DNA of 64,000 bases from Dyella terrae (lineage in GTDB: Bacteria; Pseudomonadota; Gammaproteobacteria; Xanthomonadales; Rhodanobacteraceae). Shown piece after piece: positions 17,713-26,048 of this stretch. Numbering within the stretch: position 1 is the first letter of the stretch; every line of letters starts with the position of its first letter. A program made the translations under genes and the position numbers. The DNA is taken from NCBI RefSeq assembly GCF_022394535.1, contig NZ_CP089414.1:3472001-3536000 (forward strand), given 5' to 3'. The notes below the pieces were generated by a model, which saw only the letters and a program-made list of their open reading frames with translations, was not told the origin of the DNA and did not search any database.

Positions 17713-18755
17713 CGTGCAGGCAGTTCAAGGCGTACGACGAAGCGGTCGCCCCGCGGGCCGGAGATCACGCCTGCGCGTGGCCCGAAACGATAAGCCACCC
17801 GCCGGCGTACGCTATCCAGGCCGTGGCCATGCCCGCCGGGTGCCGGTGTGCTCACCAGTGGATTGTCGATCTCGATCACGATGCCGTCGGCCTCACGCCG
17901 GCCACGCAGGACGACCTCGCCACCTTCGCGCAACGGCTGGATGCCATGGCGCACGGCATTCTCCACCAACGGCTGCAGCAGCAGGCGCGGAAGCGGGAAG
18001 TCGCCGGGCAGGTCGTCCAGTTCGCGTCGCACGTGCAGGCGTTCTCCCAGTCGTAGCTGTTCGATATCCAGATAACGGTCGACCAGGACCAGTTCCTCGC
18101 CCAGCGTACCGTCGCGCGTGCTGTGCTCGCCCAGTGCGGCGCGGAACAGTTCCGAGAGATCTTCCACGCAGCGCTCGGCTGCCGTCGGATCGACCCGCAC
18201 CAGCGCAGCCACCGTGTTCATGCTGTTGAACAGGAAGTGCGGCCGGATGCGCGCCTGCAAGGCAGCCACCTGCGCCTGCGACACGGCCTCCAGCCGGGTC
18301 TGCCATTGGGCCAGCAGATAGAAGTAGCGCAGCATGGCCGCACCGAGCAGTGCAGCGATAAGTGTGTTGTTGCGAACGAAATCGCCAGCGCTGTCGCGCA
18401 GCAGTTGCATCTGCATGACGCCGTCCATCCAGTACACCAAAGCACTGCCCCCGGCCACGATCAGCACCATCGCCAGCCATACGCCCGCATACGACCCATG
18501 GCCGGGCAGGCGCTCGAACAATGGACGCAGCTTGCAGAGGGCCACGCCGATCACCACTGCCAGCCAGTCGGCAAACAGCATGCCGACGGAATAGGCACGC
18601 CACCCATGAGCATTGTTGGGCGCCAGCCACATCAGGGTCACCGTCAACGACGCCGTGATCAGCAGCGCAAAGATCACCGGCCCGCTGCAGAAATCAGGCA
18701 GCGGGTGACGTTCTCTGCGCGCAGGCGCCGGTATATCGGTGGTGGACTCCCTCAT
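17709..18755 (-). CDS. algZ: Membrane sensor histidine kinase (AlgZ/LytS-like)
   Basis: 348 residues. Four hydrophobic segments in the N-terminal half (FCSGPVIFALLITASLTVTL; SVGMLFADWLAVVIGVAL; VWLAMVLIVAGGSALVYW; LIALLGAAMLRYFYLLA) are followed by a His_kinase domain whose phosphorylated His lies in RIRPHFLFNSMNTV. The ATPase region has LLQPLVENAVRHG and GHGLDSVRRRV. This is the FimS/AlgZ layout, partner of the AlgR-like regulator encoded with a 4-bp overlap downstream. The signal it senses is unknown. Confidence 0.88.
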   Translation of the reverse strand: MRESTTDIPAPARRERHPLPDFCSGPVIFALLITASLTVTLMWLAPNNAHGWRAYSVGMLFADWLAVVIGVALCKLRPLFERLPGHGSYAGVWLAMVLIVAGGSALVYWMDGVMQMQLLRDSAGDFVRNNTLIAALLGAAMLRYFYLLAQWQTRLEAVSQAQVAALQARIRPHFLFNSMNTVAALVRVDPTAAERCVEDLSELFRAALGEHSTRDGTLGEELVLVDRYLDIEQLRLGERLHVRRELDDLPGDFPLPRLLLQPLVENAVRHGIQPLREGGEVVLRGRREADGIVIEIDNPLVSTPAPGGHGHGLDSVRRRVAYRFGPRAGVISGPRGDRFVVRLELPAR

Positions 18756-18827
18756 GCGAAGGAGTATGCCGCATGCTTGCCAAGGCTTCCTTGCGCGCCA
18801 TCGCGGGCTACACAGAGGGTGTGACCG

Positions 18828-19494
18828 TCAGGCCTCCAGGCGCGCGGTCATCCACTGACGCAGGTCGGCCACTTCTTCGGCGCACACCGAGTGCGGCATG
18901 GGATAGGTGTGCCAACTCACCGAATAGCCCAGCGACTGCAACATGTCGCGCGAGCTCACGCCGCGTGTGAGCGGAACGATCGGATCGGCCGTGCCATGCC
19001 CCCAGAACACCGGCGTCTGTGCATTGGCTGCGCTGCGCTCGGCGGCGAAGGCATCCTGCAGCGGCAGGTAGGTGGACAGGGCGATCACGCCCGCCAGTTT
19101 CTCCGCATGGCGCAGCCCTGCCGACAACGCGATGGCGCCGCCCTGCGAGAAGCCGGCCAGCAGGATGCGCTCGGAAGGCACGCCGCGCTCGTTCTCGCGG
19201 GCAATCAGCGCGTCCACGTTGGCGATGGAGGCGCGCATGCCCGTTTCGTCCTGCCGGGAAATCAGGTCGACGCCGACGATGTCGTACCAGGCGCGCATCG
19301 GCATGCCGCCGTTCACCGTCACCGGTCGCACCGGCGCATGGGGAAACACAAAGCGCAACGCGGGCCAGGTGGGAGGCACCAGCTCCGGCACGATAGGAGC
19401 GAAGTCGTTGCCATCGGCGCCCAGGCCGTGCAGCCAGATCACGCTATGGCTGGGGTGGGGGGGCGGTTTCGATCTCAACGCTGGGTAGGGGCAT
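18828..19494 (-). pseudogene. Phospholipase/carboxylesterase, frameshifted near the 5' end
   Basis: Alpha/beta hydrolase of the YpfH/carboxylesterase-thioesterase group: WLHGLGADGNDF (oxyanion region), GFSQGGAIAL (nucleophile Ser), Asp in GTADPIVP and His in YPMPHSVCAEE. Read from the ATG at 19494 the protein starts MPLPSVEIETAP as the family expects, but a run of seven G on the plus strand (19457-19463) throws it out of frame. With six, the join reads ETAPHPSHSVIW and gives 221 residues, the family norm. Without the correction only an atypical longer N-terminus from 19586 is available. Confidence 0.85.
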
Positions 19495-19732
19495 GTGGGC
19501 TCGCCGGGCTTGGGGCTGCGGGAAGCATGCCTCGAAGACATGCACAAGAACCTCACCGAACGCACGGTCTGCCGCTTGGCCGACAAGGTGCAGGCCGCAC
19601 GGGGGCGCCGGAGGGGCGCCGAAGTAACCGATAAGATTACCTGCCTAGGCGATCAGTTTGAACCGCGACCATCGGCGCTTGTGCTGTTTCAGAGCTTGGC
19701 TATGCTCAAACGTTTTGACTGTGGAGCCCTCC

Positions 19733-22168
19733 ATGCGCCGAATGCTGTTCGCCGGCCTTGCCGCCTTTGCCGCGTTCCCCGCGGCGGCCCTGTCGCCCCC
19801 GTCGTCCGGCGGTCAGCTGGATCTGGAAACCATCATGGCCAATCCCGACTGGATTGGCGCCGCGGTGGAACAGCCCTACTGGAGCGTGGACGGCCGTAGC
19901 CTGTACTACTCGCTCAAGCGCGACGGCAGCAAAGTACGCGACCTCTATCGCGTAGACCCGGCCAACGGCCAGAGCGTGAAGCTCGATCCCACCGCCATGG
20001 CGCAAGCCGAAGGCCCGGCGATCTACGACCGCACGCATCGGCACGCCGCCTACGTGATCCATGGCGACATCTTCATGGTCGATCTTTCCAGTGGTCGCCG
20101 CGTGCAGGTCACCCGCTCGTCCGAAGCGGAATCGTCGCCGCGCTTCTCCAGCGACGGCCGTAGCCTGCAGTACCGCCAGGGCAACAACTGGTTCGTTTAC
20201 GACCTTGCCGCCGGCGTGAGCGCACCCGCCGCCGTGCTGCGTTTCACCGACGATCCGCAGGAAAAGAAGCCCGATCAGCTCAAGGACATGCAGCTGGAAC
20301 TGTTCAAGTCGCTGCGTGAAAACAAGTCCGACAAGGACGCCGCGCGCACGAACGACGATGCGCTGATCGCCGCCGACCCCAGCCGCGCGCCCAAGCCGAT
20401 CTACCTCGGTGAAAGTGGCGAGCCGGCCGATACCGAACTGTCGCCCGATGGCCGCTGGATGGTCGTGGTGACCAAGCCCAAGGGCGCGAAGGAAGGCAAG
20501 CGCCCCGAGGTTACCCATTACGTCACTGAGTCCGGCTACGCCGAGCAGCAGGAAACGCGCGTCTACGTGGGTAACAACGATCCCGCGCCGCAATCGATGG
20601 TGCTGGTGGACCTGAAGTCTGCCAAGTTCTATCCGCTCAAGACGGACGGCCTGCCGGGCATCAAGGACGACCCGCTCAAGGACCTTCGCGCCAAGACCGT
20701 GGCCGCCCTGCAGAAGGACGGCAAGGCCGACGAAGCCAAGGCGCTGAAGGCGCCGGACGTGCGCTCGGTGCGCATTGTTTCCAATGCTGACGACGGCGGT
20801 GGCGGCGGCATCGTGTGGAGCGACGACGGCCAGAACGTCGCCATCCAGTTGCGCGCCATCGACAACAAGGATCGTTGGATCGCCAGCGTCGATTTCGACA
20901 AGCACGCGCTCGTCAACCAGCATCGCTTGACCGACAACGCCTGGATCAACTGGAACTTCAACGATTTCGGCTGGCTCAAGGACAACCGCACGTTGTGGTA
21001 CCTGAGCGAGGAAACCGGCTACTCGCAGCTCTACACCAAGTCAATCGGCGGCAAGGCCAAAGCCCTGACCACCGGCAAGTTCGAAGTCAGCCATCCGGTG
21101 TTGAGCGACGATGGCCAGTGGTTCTACGCACGCACCAACCAGGTGGCGCCTTACAGCTACGACGTCTACCGCGTGCCGAGTGCTGGCGGCGAACTGACTC
21201 GCCTAACGCAGTACCAAGGCATGGACGATTTTGCGCTGTCGCCCGATGGCCGCCAGCTCGCCGTGCTGCATTCCTCGCCGTACACGCTAGCGCAGCTAGC
21301 GGTACAGAGCGCCGACGGCGGTTCGCCGCGCGAGCTCACTAACACCACAAAGCCGGCCTTCACCGCGCATGCGTGGATCCAGCCGAAGATCATCGGTGTG
21401 CCGTCCTCGCACGGCGCGGGCACCATCTGGGCGAAGTACTACGGCCCGGCCGATGAAGCCGCCGCAGCTTCGCGTCCGGCAGTGATCTTTGTGCACGGTG
21501 CGGGTTACCTGCAGAACGTCACGCTGTCGTACTCCAACTACTTCCGTGAGCAGATGTTCCACAACCTGCTGGTGCAGCAGGGTTATGTGGTGCTCGACAT
21601 GGACTACCGCGCGTCCGATGGCTACGGCCGTGCGTGGCGCACTGCGATCTACCGCCAGATGGGCCACCCGGAACTGGAAGACCTGCTCGACGGCAAGGCC
21701 TGGCTGGTGAAGAACCACAACGTGGATCCCAAGCGCGTCGGCATGTACGGCGGCAGCTATGGTGGCTTCATGACGCTGATGTCGCTGCTGCGGGCACCGG
21801 GTGAGTTCGCTGCGGGGTCCGCGCTGCGTCCGGTCACCGACTGGACCAGTTACAACCACGAGTACACGTCCAACATCCTCAACGATCCCCAGCTTGATCC
21901 GGAGTCGTATCAGGTCAGCTCACCGATCAACTACGCCGACAAGCTGCAGGATCCGCTGTTGATGCAGCATGGTTTGATCGATGACAACGTGCTGACCAGC
22001 GATACGATTCGCTTGTATCAGCGCTTTATCGAGCTGCATAAGAACAACTTCTGGATGTCGCTGTATCCGATGGAACGCCATGGGTTCCAGCATCCGGATT
22101 CGTGGTACGACGAGTACCGTCGTATTGATGAGTTGTTCAATACGTATGTGAAGCCCGCGAAGCAATGA
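19733..22168 (+). CDS. Secreted prolyl-oligopeptidase family (S9) peptidase
   Basis: 811 residues. The ATG at 19733 gives a signal peptide (MRRMLFAGLAAFAAFPAAALS). The N-terminal two thirds form a WD40-like/beta-propeller (repeats such as YDLAAG, ELSPDGRWMVVVT, LSDDGQWFYARTN, LSPDGRQLAVL). The C-terminal alpha/beta hydrolase has the nucleophile in GMYGGSYGGFMT, Asp in HGLIDDNV and His in MERHGFQHP. Probably a periplasmic dipeptidyl-peptidase IV-like enzyme. The stop codon is followed within about 5-15 bp by repeat copy B. Confidence 0.93.
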   Translation: MRRMLFAGLAAFAAFPAAALSPPSSGGQLDLETIMANPDWIGAAVEQPYWSVDGRSLYYSLKRDGSKVRDLYRVDPANGQSVKLDPTAMAQAEGPAIYDRTHRHAAYVIHGDIFMVDLSSGRRVQVTRSSEAESSPRFSSDGRSLQYRQGNNWFVYDLAAGVSAPAAVLRFTDDPQEKKPDQLKDMQLELFKSLRENKSDKDAARTNDDALIAADPSRAPKPIYLGESGEPADTELSPDGRWMVVVTKPKGAKEGKRPEVTHYVTESGYAEQQETRVYVGNNDPAPQSMVLVDLKSAKFYPLKTDGLPGIKDDPLKDLRAKTVAALQKDGKADEAKALKAPDVRSVRIVSNADDGGGGGIVWSDDGQNVAIQLRAIDNKDRWIASVDFDKHALVNQHRLTDNAWINWNFNDFGWLKDNRTLWYLSEETGYSQLYTKSIGGKAKALTTGKFEVSHPVLSDDGQWFYARTNQVAPYSYDVYRVPSAGGELTRLTQYQGMDDFALSPDGRQLAVLHSSPYTLAQLAVQSADGGSPRELTNTTKPAFTAHAWIQPKIIGVPSSHGAGTIWAKYYGPADEAAAASRPAVIFVHGAGYLQNVTLSYSNYFREQMFHNLLVQQGYVVLDMDYRASDGYGRAWRTAIYRQMGHPELEDLLDGKAWLVKNHNVDPKRVGMYGGSYGGFMTLMSLLRAPGEFAAGSALRPVTDWTSYNHEYTSNILNDPQLDPESYQVSSPINYADKLQDPLLMQHGLIDDNVLTSDTIRLYQRFIELHKNNFWMSLYPMERHGFQHPDSWYDEYRRIDELFNTYVKPAKQ

Positions 22169-22171
22169 TGC

Positions 22172-22684
22172 TTGTGCTCCCTCTCCCCTCCGGGGAGAGG
22201 GTTGGGGTGAGGGGTGGGTGCTCGCCTCACCGTTTCATCTTTAGCCGTCACCCCTGCGCAGGCAGGGGTCCAGTGACTTTTGGCCCGGTTGTCGCGATAC
22301 AGCGACCTGGCTCGCCTGCGGCGGGCTTTCGCCCTCCTACCGGAGGCCGAGTCACTTTTCTTTGCTTGCCCAAAGAAAAGTAACCCAAAGAAAGGGCACC
22401 CCCGCTTGGCGCTGGCCGATAAAGCCGGCCAGTTCGTGAGGGGCGGCCGGGCTTTTCGACAGGGCTCCCTGCCCTGGCGAAAAGGGATCGGCATCCTTGC
22501 CGATCCCCCCTGTGGGCCTGATCGTCCACCCCTCACCGCCGCACAGGGGGCCCGGTAGATCAAAGGCTGCAAGCGCACGGCTCGTGCAGCTTCGCTGCAC
22601 ATCGCGTCGCTGTTTTTGCGTGAGGGTAAGAAGCGCGTGCTGCCGTAGAGCAAGATCTCTACGACGCTCGGGAAGCCACCGAAG
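22172..22684. repeat. Dispersed structured repeat, copy B (right arm lost)
   Basis: Begins with the terminal mini-hairpin CTCTCCCC/GGGGAGAG (22181-22199) and the left arm (GTGCTCGCC type). The central module carries hairpins in order: CCTCC/GGAGG near 22334; CTTTTCTTTG/CAAAGAAAAG (22355-22364 with 22371-22380); CTGGCC/GGCCAG near 22411-22432; CTTTTCG-A-CAGGGC with GCCCTG-G-CGAAAAG (22452-22484); GGGATCGGCA/TGCCGATCCC (22484-22507); GTGCAGC/GCTGCAC (22584-22600). The right inverted arm is absent, so this copy is truncated. It abuts the AraC gene. Short open frames inside it are artefacts. Confidence 0.85.
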
Positions 22685-23509
22685 TTATTGCCCCGCCTGC
22701 GCCGCAAAATACCTAGCCGGCGGCTGCCCAAAACTCCGCCGAAACATCGCCACAAACGCACTCACACTCGCATACCCCAACGCATCCGCCACCGCAGACA
22801 CCGGCTCGCCATCCGCCAGTTGTTCCAATCCACGCGTCAGGCGCGCCAGCTGCCGCCACTGCGCAAAACTCAGCGCCGTCTCGCTGCGGAACAATCGACT
22901 GAGGCTACGTGGCGACAAGCCGGCCCACACCGCCCACTCCTCCAGCCCACGGTTGTCGTTCGGGTTTTCCAGTAGCGCCACGGCGATGCGGAGTGCACGG
23001 CGGTCTGTTGGCATCGGCAGGTGCAGGGGTTCGTGGCGTGCGCGGCAGATCTCTTCCAGCAACACACGGGTGATCCGGTCCTGGCTTTCGTCGAGTTCCC
23101 GCTCCCACACCCATGAGCTGGCTCGGCGCACCAGCGCGCGCATCAGCTCCGTCACGCTGATGACGCAAGGCTCCGTGGGTAGGCAGCCACATTCCTGTGG
23201 TGTGACGAATACGCCCCAGCCGCTCATGGGGCCGCTGAGGGTGACGGTGTGTTCGACACCGGCTGGCATCCAGCCGGCCCGATGCGGTGGCAACAGCCAT
23301 GAGCCTTGCGCCGTGCGCACATGCACCAAGCCGCTTTCCACGCAGTACAGCTGGCCACGTGCGTGGGAGTGCCAGCCGTATTCGCGGGTGTTCTCGCTGT
23401 ACTCGCTCGAGGCTACGCCTTCGGTCCAATAGGCGATCACCGAGGGGCCATCGAGGCGCTCGATCATCGTATGGAACTGTGTCTCGTCTTTTTCTGTTAC
23501 ATGGCCCAT
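22685..23509 (-). CDS. AraC family regulator with N-terminal cupin
   Basis: 274 residues from the ATG at 23509 (MGHVTEKDE); a TTG lies upstream. The N-terminal cupin has YGWHSHARGQLYCVESG and WLLPPHRAGWMPAGVEH. Two C-terminal HTH motifs follow (LEEWAVWAGLSPRSLSRLFR and VSAVADALGYASVSAFVAMFRR, ending FGQPPARYF). Such one-component regulators bind a small ligand and control a neighbouring gene, but no obvious target lies adjacent. The 3' end touches repeat copy B. Confidence 0.9.
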   Translation of the reverse strand: MGHVTEKDETQFHTMIERLDGPSVIAYWTEGVASSEYSENTREYGWHSHARGQLYCVESGLVHVRTAQGSWLLPPHRAGWMPAGVEHTVTLSGPMSGWGVFVTPQECGCLPTEPCVISVTELMRALVRRASSWVWERELDESQDRITRVLLEEICRARHEPLHLPMPTDRRALRIAVALLENPNDNRGLEEWAVWAGLSPRSLSRLFRSETALSFAQWRQLARLTRGLEQLADGEPVSAVADALGYASVSAFVAMFRRSFGQPPARYFAAQAGQ

Positions 23510-23749
23510 GGCCGATTCTCGACAAACTTTGACCAAATAACGCTAACAGTAATCCACCTGCCTGCTCAATCATGCTCGTCCAATTCCCACCGCTGCCGCC
23601 GCTTGCGGTGCCGAACGTGCCGTCGGTCGCGGTTCCCCCACCCGTGCCATTCCTCCTGCTTGATCCGGCGCGGTCACGCCCGCACCCCGACACACGTCCT
23701 CACTGAAGCAAGCGGCGCCACCGCCCGGCGTCGAAGGGAGAGCCGACCC

Positions 23750-23989
23750 ATGTCGATGATTGCCGTACGCATACCTACCGCCGAGACCGCCCCGCTCGAG
23801 GCGTTCGTGGCCTGTGCCCACCAGATGCTGGACCCCGATACCCCCGAAGCGGCTCGACGCGCGATGGAAACGCGGGTGCTCGCCCTGCTGCCAACTCTGC
23901 GGGCCTTGGGCGTCTTCGAGCTGTTCGAGCTGCGCGACCCCGCCCTGCGGACCTGGCTGGACGATGAGTTAAAGGAGGGAGCTCATTGA
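23750..23989 (+). CDS. Small hypothetical protein, 79 residues
   Basis: Starts MSMIAVRIPTAETAPLEAF at an ATG preceded by AAGGGAG (23734-23740), a strong ribosome-binding site at 9 bp. The sequence is acidic and Leu/Ala-rich, predicted mostly helical (ARRAMETRVLALLPTLRALGVFELFEL), with no signal peptide. I recognise no family. It ends just before the first operator of the emr promoter, so it is probably a separate transcript from marR-emrAB. Confidence 0.5.
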   Translation: MSMIAVRIPTAETAPLEAFVACAHQMLDPDTPEAARRAMETRVLALLPTLRALGVFELFELRDPALRTWLDDELKEGAH

Positions 23990-24000
23990 GGCAGTTCCAA

Positions 24001-24018
24001 ATTTTGTTCAGGCAAAAT
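24001..24018. promoter_or_regulatory. Upstream MarR-type operator
   Basis: ATTTTG-N6-CAAAAT inverted repeat, core TTTG-N6-CAAA. Its centre is 30 bp, about three helical turns, upstream of the equivalent site at 24030-24049, so both would face the same side of the DNA. Confidence 0.6.
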
Positions 24019-24029
24019 CTAACCAGAAC

Positions 24030-24049
24030 ATATTTGCCTTGACAAATAT
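24030..24049. promoter_or_regulatory. MarR-type operator over the -35 box
   Basis: Perfect inverted repeat ATATTTG-CCTTGA-CAAATAT that includes the -35 hexamer. Binding of the MarR-family protein encoded directly downstream would block RNA polymerase, giving autorepression of the efflux operon. Confidence 0.7.
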
Positions 24050-24066
24050 ATTGGCGGCAATAGAAT
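24039..24066 (+). promoter_or_regulatory. Sigma-70 promoter of the marR-tolC-emrAB operon
   Basis: TTGACA (24039-24044), 16-bp spacer, TAGAAT (24061-24066). Transcription should start near 24073-24075, at or just before the ATG at 24076, so the message would be leaderless or nearly so. The -35 lies in one inverted repeat and the -10 in another. Confidence 0.72.
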
Positions 24067-24072
24067 TGCCGC
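24054..24072. promoter_or_regulatory. Inverted repeat spanning the -10 box
   Basis: GCGGCAAT-AGA-ATTGCCGC, a perfect 8-bp inverted repeat with a 3-bp centre overlapping the -10 hexamer TAGAAT. Could be another operator or a second regulator's site. Its sequence differs from the TTTG-N6-CAAA type. Confidence 0.5.
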
Positions 24073-24075
24073 TCC

Positions 24076-24532
24076 ATGAGCCCCTCATATCCCCCCTACA
24101 TACCCGCAGGACAGCATCGGCGTCCTCATCGGACTGGTTCGCAGCGAACTGGTCCGCAAGACGGAAGCTGAGTTGCAAGCGTCGGGCGTGGAGCTGCGCT
24201 TCATCCAGTTCCTGATCCTCAAGCGCCTTGCGCTGTTAGGCCCGATGTCAGCCAGTGAGCTAGCTCGCGCGGTGGAACTGGATGGCGGCGCCATGACTCG
24301 CCAGCTCGATCAGCTTGAAGGCAAGGGCCTGCTGCGCCGCCAGCCGCATCAGCAGGACCGTCGGGCCCTGCGTATCGAGCTGACGGAGGCTGGCGACGTC
24401 ATGTGGCGACAGATGACGCCGTGTAACGACCGCGTTCTGGACGCCGCCCAGAAGGCGCTGGACCCGACCGAGCGCGAGCAGTTACGCGATTACCTGGAGC
24501 GCGTGTTAGTCGCGCTCCGCGACATGAATTGA
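24076..24532 (+). pseudogene. MarR family regulator of the emr operon, frameshifted near the start
   Basis: Winged-helix MarR protein: LRFIQFLILKRLALLGPMSASELARAVELDG, recognition helix GAMTRQLDQLEGKGLLRR and wing HQQDRRALRIELTE. The body is in one frame (from about 24100 to 24532), but its only ATG, at 24076, is one base out. Removing one C from the C6 run 24091-24096 joins MSPSYPPTYPQ to DSIGVLIGLVRSELV and gives 151 residues, normal for MarR. In the uncorrected frame no ATG is available before residue 32 of that protein. It should repress the operon it heads. Confidence 0.8.
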
Positions 24533-24561
24533 CCCGTTTCATTTTTCTGGAAACCAAGCCC

Positions 24562-26031
24562 ATGCGTCTGCAAATCCTTGCGGCAGCCACCGGCCTCTCC
24601 CTCGCGCTGGCGGGATGCGTCAGCAGCGGCGGCCTGCATCCGGAGGGCGCGCTCACCGATGCCTCTTCGCTGAAAGCCGATCGCAGCCTGTCCGGCGTTG
24701 CGCTCTCCCCCGCCGCCTGGCCCGCCAACGATTGGTGGACCGGCCTCGGCGACCCGCAGCTGACAGCGTTGATCGCTGAAGCGCTGAAAGACAACCCCAC
24801 CCTGACCGTGGCCGACGCCCGCGCCCGCCAGGCGCAGGCCGAGGCTGGCGCAGCCGATGCCGACCGCGGTCCGAGCGTCACGGCTGGAGCCAACATGATT
24901 GGCCAGCGCCTGCCGCTTACCGCCGCGCCGCCGGATCTGGGCGGTGGCAAGTTCACCTGGTTCAAGGACGCCCGCGGCAGTTTCAGCTGGGGCCTCGATT
25001 TGTGGGGTGGCAAGCGCGCCGCGTGGGAAGCCGCCTTAGGCATGCAGCACGCCGCCGAGATCGAGCAGCAGGCCGCGCGCATTGAGCTATCCACCAACGT
25101 GGCCCGCGCCTATGTGCAGCTCTCCTACGCGTACGCACAGCAGGATGTGGCCAAAGCTGAGCACGAGCGGGCCACTACGGCGCGCCAGCTGACCCAGCAG
25201 CGCGTCTCCGCCGGTCTCGACAACCAGTTGCAGCTCAAGCAGAGCGACACCGAAGTTGCCAACGCCGACCAACAAGTGGCCGCTGCCAAGCGCGCCATCG
25301 ATGCGGCCCGTTCCTCGCTATCCGTACTGCTCGGCAAGGGTCCGGACCGTGGCCTCGACATCGGTCGTCCGCAGATGCTGACGCCGGGTGCGCTCACCGC
25401 ACCGGCGGATCTGTCGAGCGAGCTGCTTGGCCATCGCGCCGATATCGTCGCTGCGCGCTGGCGCGTGGAATCCGCAGGCAAGGAGATCAAGGTCGCCAAG
25501 ACCCAGTTCCTGCCCAACGTGAGCATCAGCGCGATGGCGGGCGTGGCGGCGTTCGGCAGCATCAACCCGCTGCAGTTGCCGGCTCGCTTCTACACCTTCG
25601 GTCCGGCGCTGAGCTTGCCGATCTTCGATGGCGGTCGTCTGCGTTCCAGCCTCTCCTCGAAGGATGCGCAGTACGACGAAGCCGTGGCCCAGTACAACCA
25701 AACGCTGGTGCGCGCGGTGAACGAAGTGGCCGACGGTTACGACGCCGTGCAGTCTGCGCAGGAGCAGGTCGCCGCCCAGCAGCGCGCAGTCGATGCCGCC
25801 ACGCAGGCGTGGCAGCTCTCGGAGCAGCGTTACAAGGCCGGCGTGGGCAGCTATCTGGAGGCGCTGATCGTGCGCCAGCAGTTGCTCGCCGCGCAGGAGC
25901 GCCTTGCCGCGCTGCAGTCGCAGCAGGTTGACCTGTCCGTGCAGCTCATCCAGGCCCTCGGTGGCGGTTTCCGCCCGCAAGGCGCCTCGGCCGATGTGGC
26001 CGTCCAATCTTCCTCTGATCATTCGCTTTAA
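24562..26031 (+). CDS. Outer-membrane efflux lipoprotein (NodT/TolC family)
   Basis: 489 residues. The ATG at 24562 is chosen over one at 24529 because it gives a lipoprotein signal with lipobox LALAGC. Two OEP repeats follow with their long coiled-coil helices (NPTLTVADARARQAQAEAG; RYKAGVGSYLEALIVRQQLL) and the barrel signature SWGLDLWGGKRAAWEA. It forms the trimeric outer-membrane exit duct for the EmrAB pump encoded next (17-bp gap). Confidence 0.92.
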   Translation: MRLQILAAATGLSLALAGCVSSGGLHPEGALTDASSLKADRSLSGVALSPAAWPANDWWTGLGDPQLTALIAEALKDNPTLTVADARARQAQAEAGAADADRGPSVTAGANMIGQRLPLTAAPPDLGGGKFTWFKDARGSFSWGLDLWGGKRAAWEAALGMQHAAEIEQQAARIELSTNVARAYVQLSYAYAQQDVAKAEHERATTARQLTQQRVSAGLDNQLQLKQSDTEVANADQQVAAAKRAIDAARSSLSVLLGKGPDRGLDIGRPQMLTPGALTAPADLSSELLGHRADIVAARWRVESAGKEIKVAKTQFLPNVSISAMAGVAAFGSINPLQLPARFYTFGPALSLPIFDGGRLRSSLSSKDAQYDEAVAQYNQTLVRAVNEVADGYDAVQSAQEQVAAQQRAVDAATQAWQLSEQRYKAGVGSYLEALIVRQQLLAAQERLAALQSQQVDLSVQLIQALGGGFRPQGASADVAVQSSSDHSL

Positions 26032-26048
26032 GAAAAAAGGCTGCCCCC

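Noticed and set aside
22165..22683. Short frames inside the repeats encoding PLPSGERVGVRG, LADKAGQFVRGGRAF and similar peptides
   Set aside because: The same peptides appear in several frames and strands at every repeat copy, including diverged ones with indels. Conservation follows the hairpins, not the reading frame, so they are artefacts of the non-coding repeat.
23572..23706. 44-codon proline-rich frame (MLVQFPPLPPLAVPNVP...)
   Set aside because: No ribosome-binding site, no recognisable homologue, and biased composition expected from GC-rich spacer DNA. It could still be a leader peptide but I cannot support it.
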